A stretch of DNA of 14,026 nucleotides from Pseudomonadota bacterium (GCA_023431055.1 JAEYXX010000049.1:1-14026), one strand, 5' to 3'. Shown: positions 1-6,623, numbered from the stretch's first letter. Notes: generated by a model not told the origin, from the sequence alone. Numbers and translations are program-made.

Positions 1-619
1 AGGCCGAAGCGGTGATGCCCCACTGGCCGAGCCAGTAGGTGAGGATGATGGCGTAAGGCGCGGCGTCGAAGCTGGCGACGAAGCGGTCGATGCCGATCAG
101 GCTGTCGGACAGCACGAAGAGCGCCGCACCGCCGGCGGCCATCCAGGTGGAGCGCGGCTGCAGCTGCGGATGACCAAGGCGGGCCAGAGCGCGCCACAGC
201 ATCAGGCTGATCGCCGTGGCATAGCAGGCCACCGGGATCAGCAGCTCGCCCAGGCCGCTGCTGGCCAGTATGGCGAACATCGCGCCACCAGCGATCAGCG
301 CCAGCAGCAGGGCGGGCAGGGCCGGTTGCCGGCTGTCGGAGCAGTAGGCGCGCAGGTAAGCCAGGTGGCCGAGCAGGAAGGCGCCAAGGCCGAACACGAA
401 CAGATCGCCAGGCCAGTCCAGCAGGATGTCGCCGGCAAGGGAGAACACCAGGCCCACGACGATCCAGCGGCGGTAGGTGCCGGCTGGCGCCTGGCGCAGC
501 CAAAGCAGCAGGGCGATCACCGGGATGCCCTTGGTCAGCAGGCTGAGCTGTGCATCACCGGTGATCCGGCCGTAGAGAAATACCGCAGCACCCGCCAGAC
601 CGAGCAGCAACCAACGCAT
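1..619 (-). CDS. YhhN-family lysoplasmalogenase-like membrane protein (3' end cut by window edge)
   Basis: The minus-strand frame opens at ATG 619-617, just after a good Shine-Dalgarno (AAGGGAG), and stays open to base 1, giving 206 codons with no stop. The protein starts MRWLLLGLAGAAVFLYGR and is almost wholly hydrophobic, with about seven to eight membrane segments. It contains the SLAGDILL stretch, a FGLGAFLLGHLAYL helix and a late VLSDSLIGIDRF stretch. These match the YhhN/TMEM86 family, whose animal members hydrolyse the vinyl-ether bond of lysoplasmalogens and whose bacterial members are mostly untested inner-membrane proteins. Family length is about 210-230 aa, so only a short C-terminal piece is missing. 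It is divergent from the sigma-factor pseudogene across a 153-bp gap and looks monocistronic. Family assignment is firm; the enzymatic activity in this host is inferred. Confidence 0.85.
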   Translation of the reverse strand, partial: MRWLLLGLAGAAVFLYGRITGDAQLSLLTKGIPVIALLLWLRQAPAGTYRRWIVVGLVFSLAGDILLDWPGDLFVFGLGAFLLGHLAYLRAYCSDSRQPALPALLLALIAGGAMFAILASSGLGELLIPVACYATAISLMLWRALARLGHPQLQPRSTWMAAGGAALFVLSDSLIGIDRFVASFDAAPYAIILTYWLGQWGITASA

Positions 620-651
620 AGCAAGACTCCCTTCATCATTGGAATGGCGCG

Positions 652-680
652 ACTATGCCCAGCGACCGAACGGCTGCCAA
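652..680 (-). promoter_or_regulatory. Candidate sigma-70 promoter for the lysoplasmalogenase-like gene
   Basis: Read on the minus strand, TTGGCA (680-675) is followed after 17 bp by CATAGT (657-652). These are 5/6 and 4/6 matches to the -35 and -10 consensus at ideal spacing. Transcription would begin near 645 and leave a short leader of about 25 nt before ATG 619. No activator site is evident. This is a sequence match only. Confidence 0.4.
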
Positions 681-772
681 TGCGAGGGATGCCAAATCGA
701 GGGGCGGATCGTGCCGCTACTCGACGCCGCCGGCAGTATTGGGCAACGTATGCGTTCGTTCAGGAGAAGCGC

Positions 773-2002
773 ATGTCGATATCGCCACCTGTCACCGATC
801 AGATCGCGCGGCTGTACCGCGAGGAGTCGCGTCGGGTGCTCGCCACCCTGATTCTCCTGCTCGGCGATTTCGACCTGGCCGAAGAGGCGCTGCATGAGGC
901 CTTTCGCAGTGCGGTCGAGCAGTGACTGCACTGCGGTGTACCGGACAACCCGCGCGCCTGGCTGGTCTCTGCCGGGCGCTTCAAGGCCATCGACAACCTG
1001 CGTAGGCAGCGCCGCTTTCAGCCGCTGGACGAACAGACCGAGCCGCCAGATGAGAGCGTCGCCGAGGAGAGCGAGCTGCTCGAAGACGACCGCCTGTGCC
1101 TGATCTTCACCTGCTGCCACCCGGCGCTGGCCAGCGATGCCCAGGTGGCGTTGACCCTGCGCGAGGTGTGCGACCTGACCACCGAGGAGATCGCCCGCGC
1201 TTTCCTCTCCAGCCCTGCGACCCTGGCCCAGCGCATCGTGCGGGCCAAGGCGAAGATTCGCGACGCGCGCATCCCTTACGAGGTGCCGGGACGTAGCGAA
1301 CTGCCCGAGCGTCTGGAGGCGGTGTTGCGGGTGATCTATCTGGTGTTCAACGAAGGCTACTTCGCCAGCTCGGGCGATTCGCTGACCCGCAGCTAGCTGT
1401 CTGACGATGCGATTCGCCTGGGTCGTTTGCTGCAGGAGTTGCTGCCCGAGCCGGAAGTGCAGGGGCTGTTGGAGCTGATGCTGCTGTATGAATCGCGTCG
1501 CGCGACACGCAGCGGGGTCGATGGCGAGGTGATTTTGCTGGAGGCGCAGGATCGCAGTGTGTGGGGCCGCGAACTGATCGCCGAAGGCGGGGCCCTGGTC
1601 CTGCAGGCTCTGCATTCACGGCGTTTCGGCCCTTACAGCCTGCAGGCGGCGATTGCCTCAGTGCATGCCGAGGCGGCCAGTCTGGAAGATACCGATTGGG
1701 TGCAAATCGTCGGCCTGTACGACGAGCTGCTGCGCCTGAATCCGTCGCTGGTGATCGAGCTCAACCGCGCCGTGGCGCTGGCCATGCGTGATGGGCTTGA
1801 GACCGGGCTGCAGCAGATCGATCGTCTGCTGGCCATGGGCGAGTTGGACGGTTACCACCTGGCCCATGCGGCGCGGGCCGATCTGCTGCGCAGGCTGGGC
1901 CGCCGAGAGCAGGCGATTGCAGCCTACCGTCAGGCCCTGGCGCTGGCGCAACAGGGCCCGGATCGACAGTTTCTGCAGAGGAGGCTGGAGGAGCTAGGCG
2001 AT
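773..2002 (+). pseudogene. ECF sigma factor with C-terminal TPR domain (ECF42-like), disrupted by two nonsense codons and loss of its stop
   Basis: ATG 773 follows AGGAGAAG. One frame carries family-like sequence from 773 to about 2002: sigma region 2 (IARLYREESRRVLATLILLL, then DFDLAEEALHEAF), region 4 (LTLREVCDLTTEEIARAF and a recognition helix), the DUF6596-type linker (RLEAVLRVIYLVFNEGY) and a TPR-like tail (LNPSLVIELNRAVALAM, then HLAHAARADLLRRLGR). Two in-frame stops interrupt it: TGA 923-925 at codon 51, where relatives usually have Trp (TGG), and TAG 1394-1396 at codon 208, where relatives have an acidic residue (GAG to TAG would be one change). There are no frameshifts, so decay looks recent. 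After EELGD the frame enters a repeat hairpin and runs on to a TGA at 2174-2176 inside the 3' end of rapA, so the native stop is lost. Intact ECF42 factors regulate DGPF/YCII-type proteins; none is visible here. A shortened active product is unlikely because region 2 is severed from region 4. Confidence 0.85.
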
Positions 2003-2006
2003 ACAA

Positions 2007-2068
2007 GGGTGCGCTGTATGCACCGAGATTCTTCGGTGCATACGCTCGGTGCGCATGGCGCACCCTAC
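2007..2068. repeat. REP-like compound hairpin between the sigma pseudogene and rapA
   Basis: Outer arms GGGTGCGC (2007-2014) and GCGCACCC (2058-2065) enclose a perfect 10-bp stem, TATGCACCGA (2017-2026) with TCGGTGCATA (2033-2042), closed by a 6-nt loop. A competing small hairpin, GGTGCGC-atg-GCGCACC, lies at 2048-2064. The right end reads CCCTAC, so the minus strand begins GTAGGGTGCGC, the GTAG start typical of Pseudomonas REP elements. There is no T-run, but it sits at a convergent junction and may slow polymerase from both sides. It lies directly against the last recognisable sigma-factor codons. Confidence 0.75.
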
Positions 2069-2081
2069 GGAGCGGGCGTGC

Positions 2082-4925
2082 TTAGCCCGCCACCAATACG
2101 CGAATCGCTTCCAGGCGCAGGGCAGCCTTGTCGAACATCGCCAGGCTCTGTTCGCGCTGCTCGCGCAGGGCGTTGATCTCGCTGTCGCGCACGCTTGGGT
2201 TGACCGCACGCAGGGCGACCAGGCGCGCCAGTTCCTCGTCCAGTTCGGCGATCAGGCGGCGCTTGGCCTCGGCCACGCGCTCGACATGGCGCGGCATGAC
2301 CTTGGCTTCGGCGTCATTGATCTGCTTGGCCAGCACATCGCGCTGGGCCTGGACGAACTTGTTGGCGCTGGCCCGCGGTACGCTCTCCAGCTGATCGTTG
2401 AGGGTCTCGAAGCCGACCTTCGGTGCCAGGTCGTTGCCATTGGCGTCGAGCAGGCAGCGCAACGCCGCCGGCGGCAGGAATCGGCCGAGCTGCAGCTTGC
2501 GCGGGCCGACCACTTCGCTGACGTAAAGCAGCTCCAGCAGCACGGTGCCGGGCTTGAGCGCCTTGTTCTTGATCAGCGCCACTGCGGTGTTGCCCATTGA
2601 GCCGGACAACACCAGGTCCATGCCGCCCTGCACCATGGGGTGTTCCCAGGTGAGGAACTGCATGTCCTCGCGGGCCAGGGCCTGCTCGCGGTCGTAGGTG
2701 ATGGTTACCGCCTCGTCGTCGCCCAGGGGGAAGCTGGCATCCAGCATCTTCTCGCTGGGGCGCAGGATCAGGGCGTTGTCGGAGTGGTCTTCGCTGTCGA
2801 TACCGAAGGCGTTGAACAGCTCTTCCATGTAGATCGGCAGGGTGAACTGATCGTCCTGCTCGAGGATCGCCTCGACCAGCGCTTCACCTTCGCCGGCGCC
2901 GCCGGAATTCAGCTCCAGCAGGCGGTCGCGGCCGCTGTGCAGTTCGCCTTCCAGGCGAATGCGTTCGGCGGTGGCTTCGTCCACCAGTTGCTGCCACTGG
3001 CCGTCGTCGGCATTTTCCAGCATCGGCAGCAGGCGTGGGCCGAACTGGTGCTGCAGGGCGTTGCCGGTGGGGCAGGTGGCGAGGAAGGCATTGAGCGCCT
3101 GGTGGTACCACTGGAACAGGCGCTCCTGCGGGCTGTTTTCCAGGTACGGCACGTGCAGCTGAATGCGATGCTTCTGGCCGATCCGGTCGAGACGGCCAAT
3201 GCGCTGTTCGAGCAGGTCCGGGTGGGCCGGCAGGTCGAACAGCACCAGATGATGGGCGAACTGGAAGTTGCGGCCTTCGGAGCCGATTTCCGAGCAGATC
3301 AGCACCTGCGCGCCGAATTCCTCATCGGCGAAGTAGGCGGCGGCGCGGTCGCGCTCGAGGATGCTCATGCCTTCGTGGAACACCGTGGCCGGGATGCCGG
3401 AACGCACGCGCAGGGCGTCTTCCAGATCCAGTGCGGTTTCGGCGTGGGCACAGATCACCAGTACCTTGAATTTCTTCAGCATCTTCAGGGTGTCGATCAA
3501 CCATTCGACGCGCGGGTCGATGCGCCACCAGCGTTGCTCGTCGTCGATCTCTTCCTGTGCCTGGTAGCTGACCTCCGGGTACAGCTCGGCGTGCTCGCCG
3601 ACCGGCAGCTCCAGGTATTCGTCCGGACTTGGCAGCGGATAGGGGTGCAGCTCGCGCTCTGGGAAGCCCTGCACCGCGGCGCGGGTGTTGCGGAACAGCA
3701 GGCGGCCGGTGCCGTGGCGATCCAGCAGTTCGCGCACCAGGCGGGCGCGGGCGTCGTCATCGCCACTGTCGACGGCGTCGAGCAGCTCGCGGCCTTCATC
3801 GCCAAGGAAGCCGCCAATGGCATCGCGTGCCTGGGCGCTGAGCTTGCCCTGATCGAGCAACTCCTGCACGGCTTCGGCCACCGGGCGGTACTGGCTGCTT
3901 TCGGCACGGAAGGCTTCAAGGTCATGGAAACGGGCCGGGTCGAGCAGGCGCAGGCGGGCGAAGTGGCTGTCCTGGCCGAGCTGTTCCGGGGTGGCGGTGA
4001 GCAGCAGCACGCCGGGGATGACCTCGGCCAGTTGCTCGACCAGCGAGTATTCGGCGCTGGCCTGCTCCGGGTGCCAGACCAGGTGGTGGGCTTCGTCGAC
4101 CACCAGCAGGTCCCAGCCGGCAGCGAACAGTGCGTCCTGAGCCTTTTCGTCGTCCTTCAGCCACTCCAGGGCGACCAGCGCCAGCTGGCAATCCGCGAAG
4201 GGGTTGCTGGCGTCGCTTTCCATGAAACGCTCGGCGTCGAACAGGGCGACGTCGAGGTTGAAACGCCGGCGCATTTCCACCAGCCACTGGTGCTGCAGGT
4301 TTTCCGGCACCAGGATCAGCACGCGGCTGGCGCGACCGGAGAGCAGCTGGCGATGAATCACCAGGCCGGCTTCGATGGTCTTGCCCAGACCCACTTCGTC
4401 GGCCAGCAGTACGCGCGGGGCGATACGGTCAGCCACTTCACGGGCGATGTGCAGTTGGTGTGCAATCGGTTGCGCGCGCGCGCCGCCCAGGCCCCAGAGG
4501 GACGACTGCAGCAGGCGGCTGTTGTGTTCGAGGCTGTGGTAACGCAGGGCGAACCAGGCCAGCGGGTCGATCTGGCCGGCGAACAGGCGGTCGCTGGCCA
4601 GGCGGAACTGGATGAAGTTCGACAGCTGGGTTTCCGGCATGGTCACCGGTTTATGCTGGGCATCGAGGCCGTGGTAGACCAGCAGGCCGTCGACGTCCTC
4701 GACTTCCTGCACGGTGAGCTTCCAGCCCTCGAAGTGGGTGATTTCGTCACCCGGGGCGAAGCGCACACGGGTCAGCGGGGCATTGCGCGTGGCGTACTGG
4801 CGGGTTTCGCCGGTGGCCGGGTAGAGCACGGTGAGCAGGCGGCCGTCCTCGGCGAGGATGGTTCCCAGACCCAATTCCGCTTCGCTGTCACTGATCCAGC
4901 GTTGCCCCGGTTGATACTGCGCCAT
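2082..4925 (-). CDS. rapA: RNA polymerase-associated ATPase RapA (HepA), Swi2/Snf2 family
   Basis: This 947-aa protein is close to the E. coli RapA length of 968. RapA binds RNA polymerase and uses ATP to remodel stalled or post-termination complexes, so polymerase is recycled. Visible parts: an N-terminal tandem Tudor-like region (about 1-107); Walker A DEVGLGKT at 176-183, with Lys182; Walker B/motif II DEAH at 277-280; motif [11 protein letters not shown] at 310-317; and a second RecA lobe from about 475 with [11 protein letters not shown] (545-555) and [11 protein letters not shown] (574-584, arginine finger). A long C-terminal spacer and polymerase-contact region follows, ending VLVAG. 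ATG 4925-4923 is preceded by GGGAGA. All catalytic motifs are intact. The gene stands alone, converges on the sigma pseudogene and diverges from the 97-aa gene. A long open frame on the opposite strand is a codon-bias shadow. Confidence 0.97.
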   Translation of the reverse strand: MAQYQPGQRWISDSEAELGLGTILAEDGRLLTVLYPATGETRQYATRNAPLTRVRFAPGDEITHFEGWKLTVQEVEDVDGLLVYHGLDAQHKPVTMPETQLSNFIQFRLASDRLFAGQIDPLAWFALRYHSLEHNSRLLQSSLWGLGGARAQPIAHQLHIAREVADRIAPRVLLADEVGLGKTIEAGLVIHRQLLSGRASRVLILVPENLQHQWLVEMRRRFNLDVALFDAERFMESDASNPFADCQLALVALEWLKDDEKAQDALFAAGWDLLVVDEAHHLVWHPEQASAEYSLVEQLAEVIPGVLLLTATPEQLGQDSHFARLRLLDPARFHDLEAFRAESSQYRPVAEAVQELLDQGKLSAQARDAIGGFLGDEGRELLDAVDSGDDDARARLVRELLDRHGTGRLLFRNTRAAVQGFPERELHPYPLPSPDEYLELPVGEHAELYPEVSYQAQEEIDDEQRWWRIDPRVEWLIDTLKMLKKFKVLVICAHAETALDLEDALRVRSGIPATVFHEGMSILERDRAAAYFADEEFGAQVLICSEIGSEGRNFQFAHHLVLFDLPAHPDLLEQRIGRLDRIGQKHRIQLHVPYLENSPQERLFQWYHQALNAFLATCPTGNALQHQFGPRLLPMLENADDGQWQQLVDEATAERIRLEGELHSGRDRLLELNSGGAGEGEALVEAILEQDDQFTLPIYMEELFNAFGIDSEDHSDNALILRPSEKMLDASFPLGDDEAVTITYDREQALAREDMQFLTWEHPMVQGGMDLVLSGSMGNTAVALIKNKALKPGTVLLELLYVSEVVGPRKLQLGRFLPPAALRCLLDANGNDLAPKVGFETLNDQLESVPRASANKFVQAQRDVLAKQINDAEAKVMPRHVERVAEAKRRLIAELDEELARLVALRAVNPSVRDSEINALREQREQSLAMFDKAALRLEAIRVLVAG

Positions 4926-4971
4926 GCCTGTCTCCCGCGTGAAAAAGCCGGCTATGGTAACGGATGCCGAG

Positions 4972-4992
4972 CCGCGACCAAAGCGGTCGTGG
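4972..4992. other. 8-bp inverted repeat in the rapA / 97-aa gene divergent intergenic
   Basis: CCGCGACC (4972-4979) pairs with GGTCGTGG (4985-4992) around a 5-nt loop, with one G-T pair. It lies in the 173-bp divergent region, 47 bp upstream of the rapA ATG. It could be a regulatory palindrome or a hairpin in the rapA leader. No T-run follows on either strand. I see no strong promoter for either flanking gene, so its role is unknown. Confidence 0.3.
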
Positions 4993-5082
4993 CACTATTG
5001 CCGTTCGGCTTAGTCGAAAGTGTAGCGAGCACCGGCTAACAGGCTGTTAAAGTCGCGGATGACGGGGCCGACAACCCGACCA

Positions 5083-5090
5083 AAGGAGGT
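5083..5090 (+). promoter_or_regulatory. Near-perfect Shine-Dalgarno that fixes the GTG start of the 97-aa gene
   Basis: AAGGAGGT (5083-5090) matches the full anti-SD of 16S rRNA and lies 8 nt before GTG 5099. The next in-frame methionine is not near any comparable site, so GTG 5099 is the start. A full-strength site implies efficient translation of an otherwise obscure small protein. Confidence 0.8.
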
Positions 5091-5098
5091 GCTGAAAC

Positions 5099-5392
5099 GT
5101 GCTACCGCCTATCCCCCATAGCCTGGTGCCGGTCACTGCCACGCAGGACGTGATCAAGCCCAAGCCCGAGATTCCTCCGGTGACCCCGGCCGAGGGCAGC
5201 GCCAAGGAAAGTGCGCTGAGCCTCGACAAGCGTCATCCACAGGAAACCGAGGAGCTGCTGCGCGATGAGCAGCGCCGTCGCCAGCGGCGTGGCTATACCC
5301 CCGAGCAACTGGCCGAGGCCGAGCCGGAAGAGGTCGAGCAGGCTCTGGGTGATTTGCCACGGCAGGGGCTGTGGGTAGACGTTGAAGTTTAA
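5099..5392 (+). CDS. Uncharacterised 97-aa Pseudomonas protein with proline-rich N-terminus and charged helix
   Basis: Starts with GTG behind a full Shine-Dalgarno and ends TAA 5390-5392. The first 35 residues are Pro/Val/Thr-rich and probably disordered (MLPPIPHSLVPVTATQDV). Residues 40-80 are strongly charged, with the run LLRDEQRRRQRRGYTPEQL predicted to be helical. The protein ends in a hydrophobic GLWVDVEV tail. There is no signal peptide, membrane segment or cysteine. From memory, similar small proteins sit beside rapA and an AlkB-type gene in other pseudomonads and are sometimes mislabelled 'aspartate-semialdehyde dehydrogenase'; nothing here supports that enzyme. It is probably the first gene of a unit with the dioxygenase 34 bp downstream. 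I cannot assign a function. Confidence 0.8.
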   Translation: MLPPIPHSLVPVTATQDVIKPKPEIPPVTPAEGSAKESALSLDKRHPQETEELLRDEQRRRQRRGYTPEQLAEAEPEEVEQALGDLPRQGLWVDVEV

Positions 5393-5426
5393 GGCACTCC
5401 TTTCATTCTCGTTCATGTAGATCGTC

Positions 5427-6026
5427 ATGCTATTCGCCGACCCCTTGCCCGCACTTGCCGATGCCGAGCTGGACTACCTGCCCGGCTGGGTCGACGCCAC
5501 TCTTGCCGACAGCTGGTTCCAGGCCCTGATCGAGCAAACCCCTTGGCAACAGCCAGAACTCTTCATTCACGGGCGCTATCACCGCACGCCACGGCTGACC
5601 GCCTGGTATGGCGAGCCGCAGGCGCGTTATCGCTATTCCGGCAAGCTGCATGAGCCGTTGCCCTGGACGCCCCTGCTGGACGAGATGCGTCAGCGGGTCG
5701 CGAAAGAGGTCGGTCAATCGTTCAACGCCGTACTGCTCAACTATTACCGCGACGGCCAGGACTCCATGGGCTGGCACAGTGATGCCGAGCCTGAGCTGGG
5801 GCGCGATCCATTGATCGCCTCGTTCAATCTGGGCGGCAGCCGACGTTTCGACCTGCGCCGGGTTGGCAGCACGCGCATCGAACATTCGCTGAGGTTGGAG
5901 CATGCTTCGCTACTGGTCATGCGCGGGCCGACCCAGCATCATTGGCAACATCAAGTGGCGAAGACGCGCCAAGCCTGCGCGCCGCGCCTGAACCTGACCT
6001 TTCGCCTGATTCGGTTTCCGCTATGA
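5427..6026 (+). CDS. AlkB-family 2-oxoglutarate/Fe(II) dioxygenase (ABH2-like), nucleic-acid demethylase
   Basis: The 199-aa protein carries the AlkB signature. It has NYYRDG at 105-110, the metal-binding HSD (His117, Asp119) in MGWHSDAE, the third ligand His175 in HWQHQVAKT, and the 2-oxoglutarate-binding RLNLTFR (Arg187, Arg193). The last block resembles human ABH2/ABH3 more than E. coli AlkB. Such enzymes oxidatively remove methyl groups from 1-methyladenine and 3-methylcytosine in the cytoplasm, repairing alkylated DNA or RNA. The start is certain: an in-frame TAG at 5418-5420 leaves ATG 5427 as the only early start. No clear Shine-Dalgarno precedes it, and a minimal start-stop ATG-TAG lies at 5415-5420, so translation may depend on the upstream gene. 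Its stop overlaps the next start (ATGA 6023-6026). No Ada-type box is visible nearby. Confidence 0.93.
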   Translation: MLFADPLPALADAELDYLPGWVDATLADSWFQALIEQTPWQQPELFIHGRYHRTPRLTAWYGEPQARYRYSGKLHEPLPWTPLLDEMRQRVAKEVGQSFNAVLLNYYRDGQDSMGWHSDAEPELGRDPLIASFNLGGSRRFDLRRVGSTRIEHSLRLEHASLLVMRGPTQHHWQHQVAKTRQACAPRLNLTFRLIRFPL

Positions 6027-6184
6027 GCAATGACGACAAGCTGATCGATTTCGCCGCCGAGCGCGACAAGCGTATCCACGATCTCAACGACAAGCGCCTC
6101 AACGAGATGCGCCAGGTCTTCGAGCAGGTACTGCCGCTGGGCAAGGCCAAGAAGAAGTCCAAGAGCAAGCCCAAGAAGCGCTGA
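6023..6184 (+). CDS. Small basic hypothetical protein (53 aa) coupled to the AlkB-like gene
   Basis: Begins at ATG 6023, which overlaps the dioxygenase stop as ATGA, the usual sign of translational coupling. Two-part layout: a charged helical body (MSNDDKLIDFAAERDKRIHD, then LNDKRLNEMRQVFEQVLPLG) and a Lys/Arg tail (KAKKKSKSKPKKR) suited to binding nucleic acid or RNA. A longer version from ATG 5942 is open, but it would overlap the AlkB catalytic C-terminus by 85 bp and adds unlikely sequence, so it is rejected. No membrane segment. Conservation next to AlkB in pseudomonads would suggest a helper role; that is inference. Confidence 0.78.
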   Translation: MSNDDKLIDFAAERDKRIHDLNDKRLNEMRQVFEQVLPLGKAKKKSKSKPKKR

Positions 6185-6202
6185 AAGCGCCCCGATCTTC
6201 CC

Positions 6203-6224
6203 GCTGCGCACACCGTTGTGCAGC
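6203..6224 (+). terminator. Weak hairpin after the 53-aa gene, possible terminator
   Basis: GCTGCGCA (6203-6210) pairs with TGTGCAGC (6217-6224) around a 6-nt loop, with one G-U pair, starting 18 bp after the stop codon. No U-run follows, so it would be at best a weak or Rho-assisted terminator separating this unit from the RNA gene downstream. Confidence 0.3.
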
Positions 6225-6252
6225 GTTCCCCGCCTCGAACCCCCTCGATTTC

Positions 6253-6266
6253 TTGACCTGGGTCAG
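6253..6266 (+). promoter_or_regulatory. Second, weaker Anr/Dnr-like box upstream of phrS/ccoM
   Basis: TTGACCTGGGTCAG matches the left half of the Fnr-family consensus TTGAT-N4-ATCAA well and the right half partly. Its centre (6259.5) is 51 bp upstream of the main box centre (6310.5), about five helical turns, so a second dimer would sit on the same DNA face. The spacing is suggestive; binding is not shown. Confidence 0.45.
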
Positions 6267-6303
6267 TATTCCTCCAGGCCCGGCCACACCTGCTCTGTGG
6301 CCA

Positions 6304-6317
6304 TTGACCCAGATCAA
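6304..6317 (+). promoter_or_regulatory. Anr (Fnr-family) activator box of phrS/ccoM
   Basis: TTGACCCAGATCAA differs from TTGAT-N4-ATCAA at one position. Its centre is 41 bp upstream of the predicted start near 6351-6352, the class II activator position at which Fnr/Anr contacts polymerase at -41.5. The oxygen sensor Anr is the known activator of phrS in P. aeruginosa, which supports the reading. Confidence 0.85.
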
Positions 6318-6336
6318 TTTTCCCACCGCCAGCGCT

Positions 6337-6344
6337 GATAACGT
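6337..6344 (+). promoter_or_regulatory. -10 element of the phrS/ccoM promoter
   Basis: GATAACGT, with TAACGT at 6339-6344 as the likely hexamer. There is no good -35, as expected when Anr occupies that position. A start about 7 nt downstream, near A6351, agrees with the Anr box geometry. Confidence 0.6.
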
Positions 6345-6383
6345 GAAGCCATCCCAGACAGACAGGCACAACAGGAGGCAGCC

Positions 6384-6500
6384 ATGTTCGTCGATACAGT
6401 GGTTCTCGCCGGAGTCGGCACCGTACTTCTGATGGTCGCGTTCTTCGGGGGCGTTGGTTACTTCATCTGGAAGGATGCGCACAAGCGCAAGCAGAGCTGA
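6384..6500 (+). CDS. ccoM: CcoM-like single-helix subunit of cbb3-type cytochrome c oxidase (ORF within phrS)
   Basis: 38 aa: a short periplasm-facing start (MFVDTVVLAG), one membrane helix over about residues 6-28, the YFIWKDAH motif, and a basic end (KRKQS) that should face the cytoplasm. AGGAGG (6373-6378) lies 5 nt before ATG 6384. It closely resembles, from memory, P. stutzeri CcoM, a roughly 36-aa helix found in the cbb3-1 oxidase structure and reported to aid assembly or stability and to affect growth under denitrifying conditions. Control by Anr fits, because cbb3 oxidases serve low-oxygen respiration. It is the same ORF position as the small peptide long noted inside P. aeruginosa phrS. 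No cbb3 structural gene is in this window. Confidence 0.85.
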   Translation: MFVDTVVLAGVGTVLLMVAFFGGVGYFIWKDAHKRKQS

Positions 6501-6533
6501 TCCTTCCAGTTCACAGGGCACGCAAGGCAATTC

Positions 6534-6558
6534 GGGCGACTTCGGTCGCCCTTTTTTT
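6534..6558 (+). terminator. Rho-independent terminator of phrS/ccoM
   Basis: GGGCGAC (6534-6540) pairs perfectly with GTCGCCC (6545-6551) around a TTCG tetraloop (6541-6544), followed by seven T (6552-6558). The extra-stable UUCG loop and U-run make this a textbook terminator, and the U tail is a usual Hfq contact for sRNAs. Confidence 0.95.
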
Positions 6559-6594
6559 ATTTGCGCGCTGCCCACATGAGATCACGGCACCTTC

Positions 6595-6623
6595 TGGACA
6601 TAGATTGTTAGCTAGCTAATAAT
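6595..6623 (+). promoter_or_regulatory. Sigma-70 promoter of the FUSC efflux operon
   Basis: TGGACA (6595-6600), exactly 17 bp, then AATAAT (6618-6623): 5/6 matches to both hexamers, the best promoter in the window. Transcription would start near 6630 and leave a leader of about 69 nt before GTG 6699. It begins 37 bp after the phrS terminator, so the operon is separate from phrS. Confidence 0.7.
6604..6623. promoter_or_regulatory. SlyA/MarR-like palindromic operator over the efflux promoter
   Basis: A perfect 12-bp palindrome, TTAGCTAGCTAA (6608-6619), extends to 20 bp with one mismatched pair. It fills the spacer and -10 of the promoter, where a bound dimer would block polymerase. It is one base pair from the SlyA consensus TTAGCAAGCTAA. 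MarR-family repressors commonly control efflux pumps for aromatic or drug-like molecules. No MarR gene is in the window. Confidence 0.6.

Larger units (their letters stand above)
6351..6558 (+). ncRNA. phrS: PhrS-type Hfq-dependent small RNA, also the mRNA for CcoM
   Basis: From the predicted start (about 6351) to the end of the terminator U-run (6558) is about 208 nt; P. aeruginosa PhrS is about 212 nt. Three further features match PhrS: an Anr-controlled promoter, an internal small ORF (37 aa in P. aeruginosa, 38 here), and a location beside the rapA/AlkB genes. PhrS was described as a sRNA that stimulates pqsR translation by pairing with its leader, linking oxygen status to quinolone signalling. 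Between the ORF stop (6500) and the terminator stem (6534) lie 33 nt, including GGGCACGCAAGGC, the likeliest single-stranded pairing region; I did not verify the exact seed. This host may lack pqsR, so targets here are open. The 5' end is inferred from promoter geometry. Confidence 0.85.

Noticed and set aside
170..772. Plus-strand frame leading into the sigma factor ATG, which would make a longer N-terminus
   Set aside because: It is antisense to the lysoplasmalogenase-like gene for most of its length and lacks family similarity. The SD before ATG 773 marks the proper start.
653..1615. 320-codon minus-strand frame opposite the sigma pseudogene
   Set aside because: Shadow of the damaged sigma gene; the composition is reverse-complement codon bias, and the plus strand carries clear sigma and TPR motifs.
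2640..5039. 799-codon open frame on the plus strand opposite rapA
   Set aside because: It is the antisense of rapA codons in GC-rich DNA, rich in Gln/Val/Gly/Ala with no recognisable domain and no SD. The rapA motifs on the other strand are decisive.
6203..6224. Strong intrinsic terminator ending the AlkB unit
   Set aside because: The hairpin lacks a U-run and has a wobble pair; kept only as a low-confidence feature.
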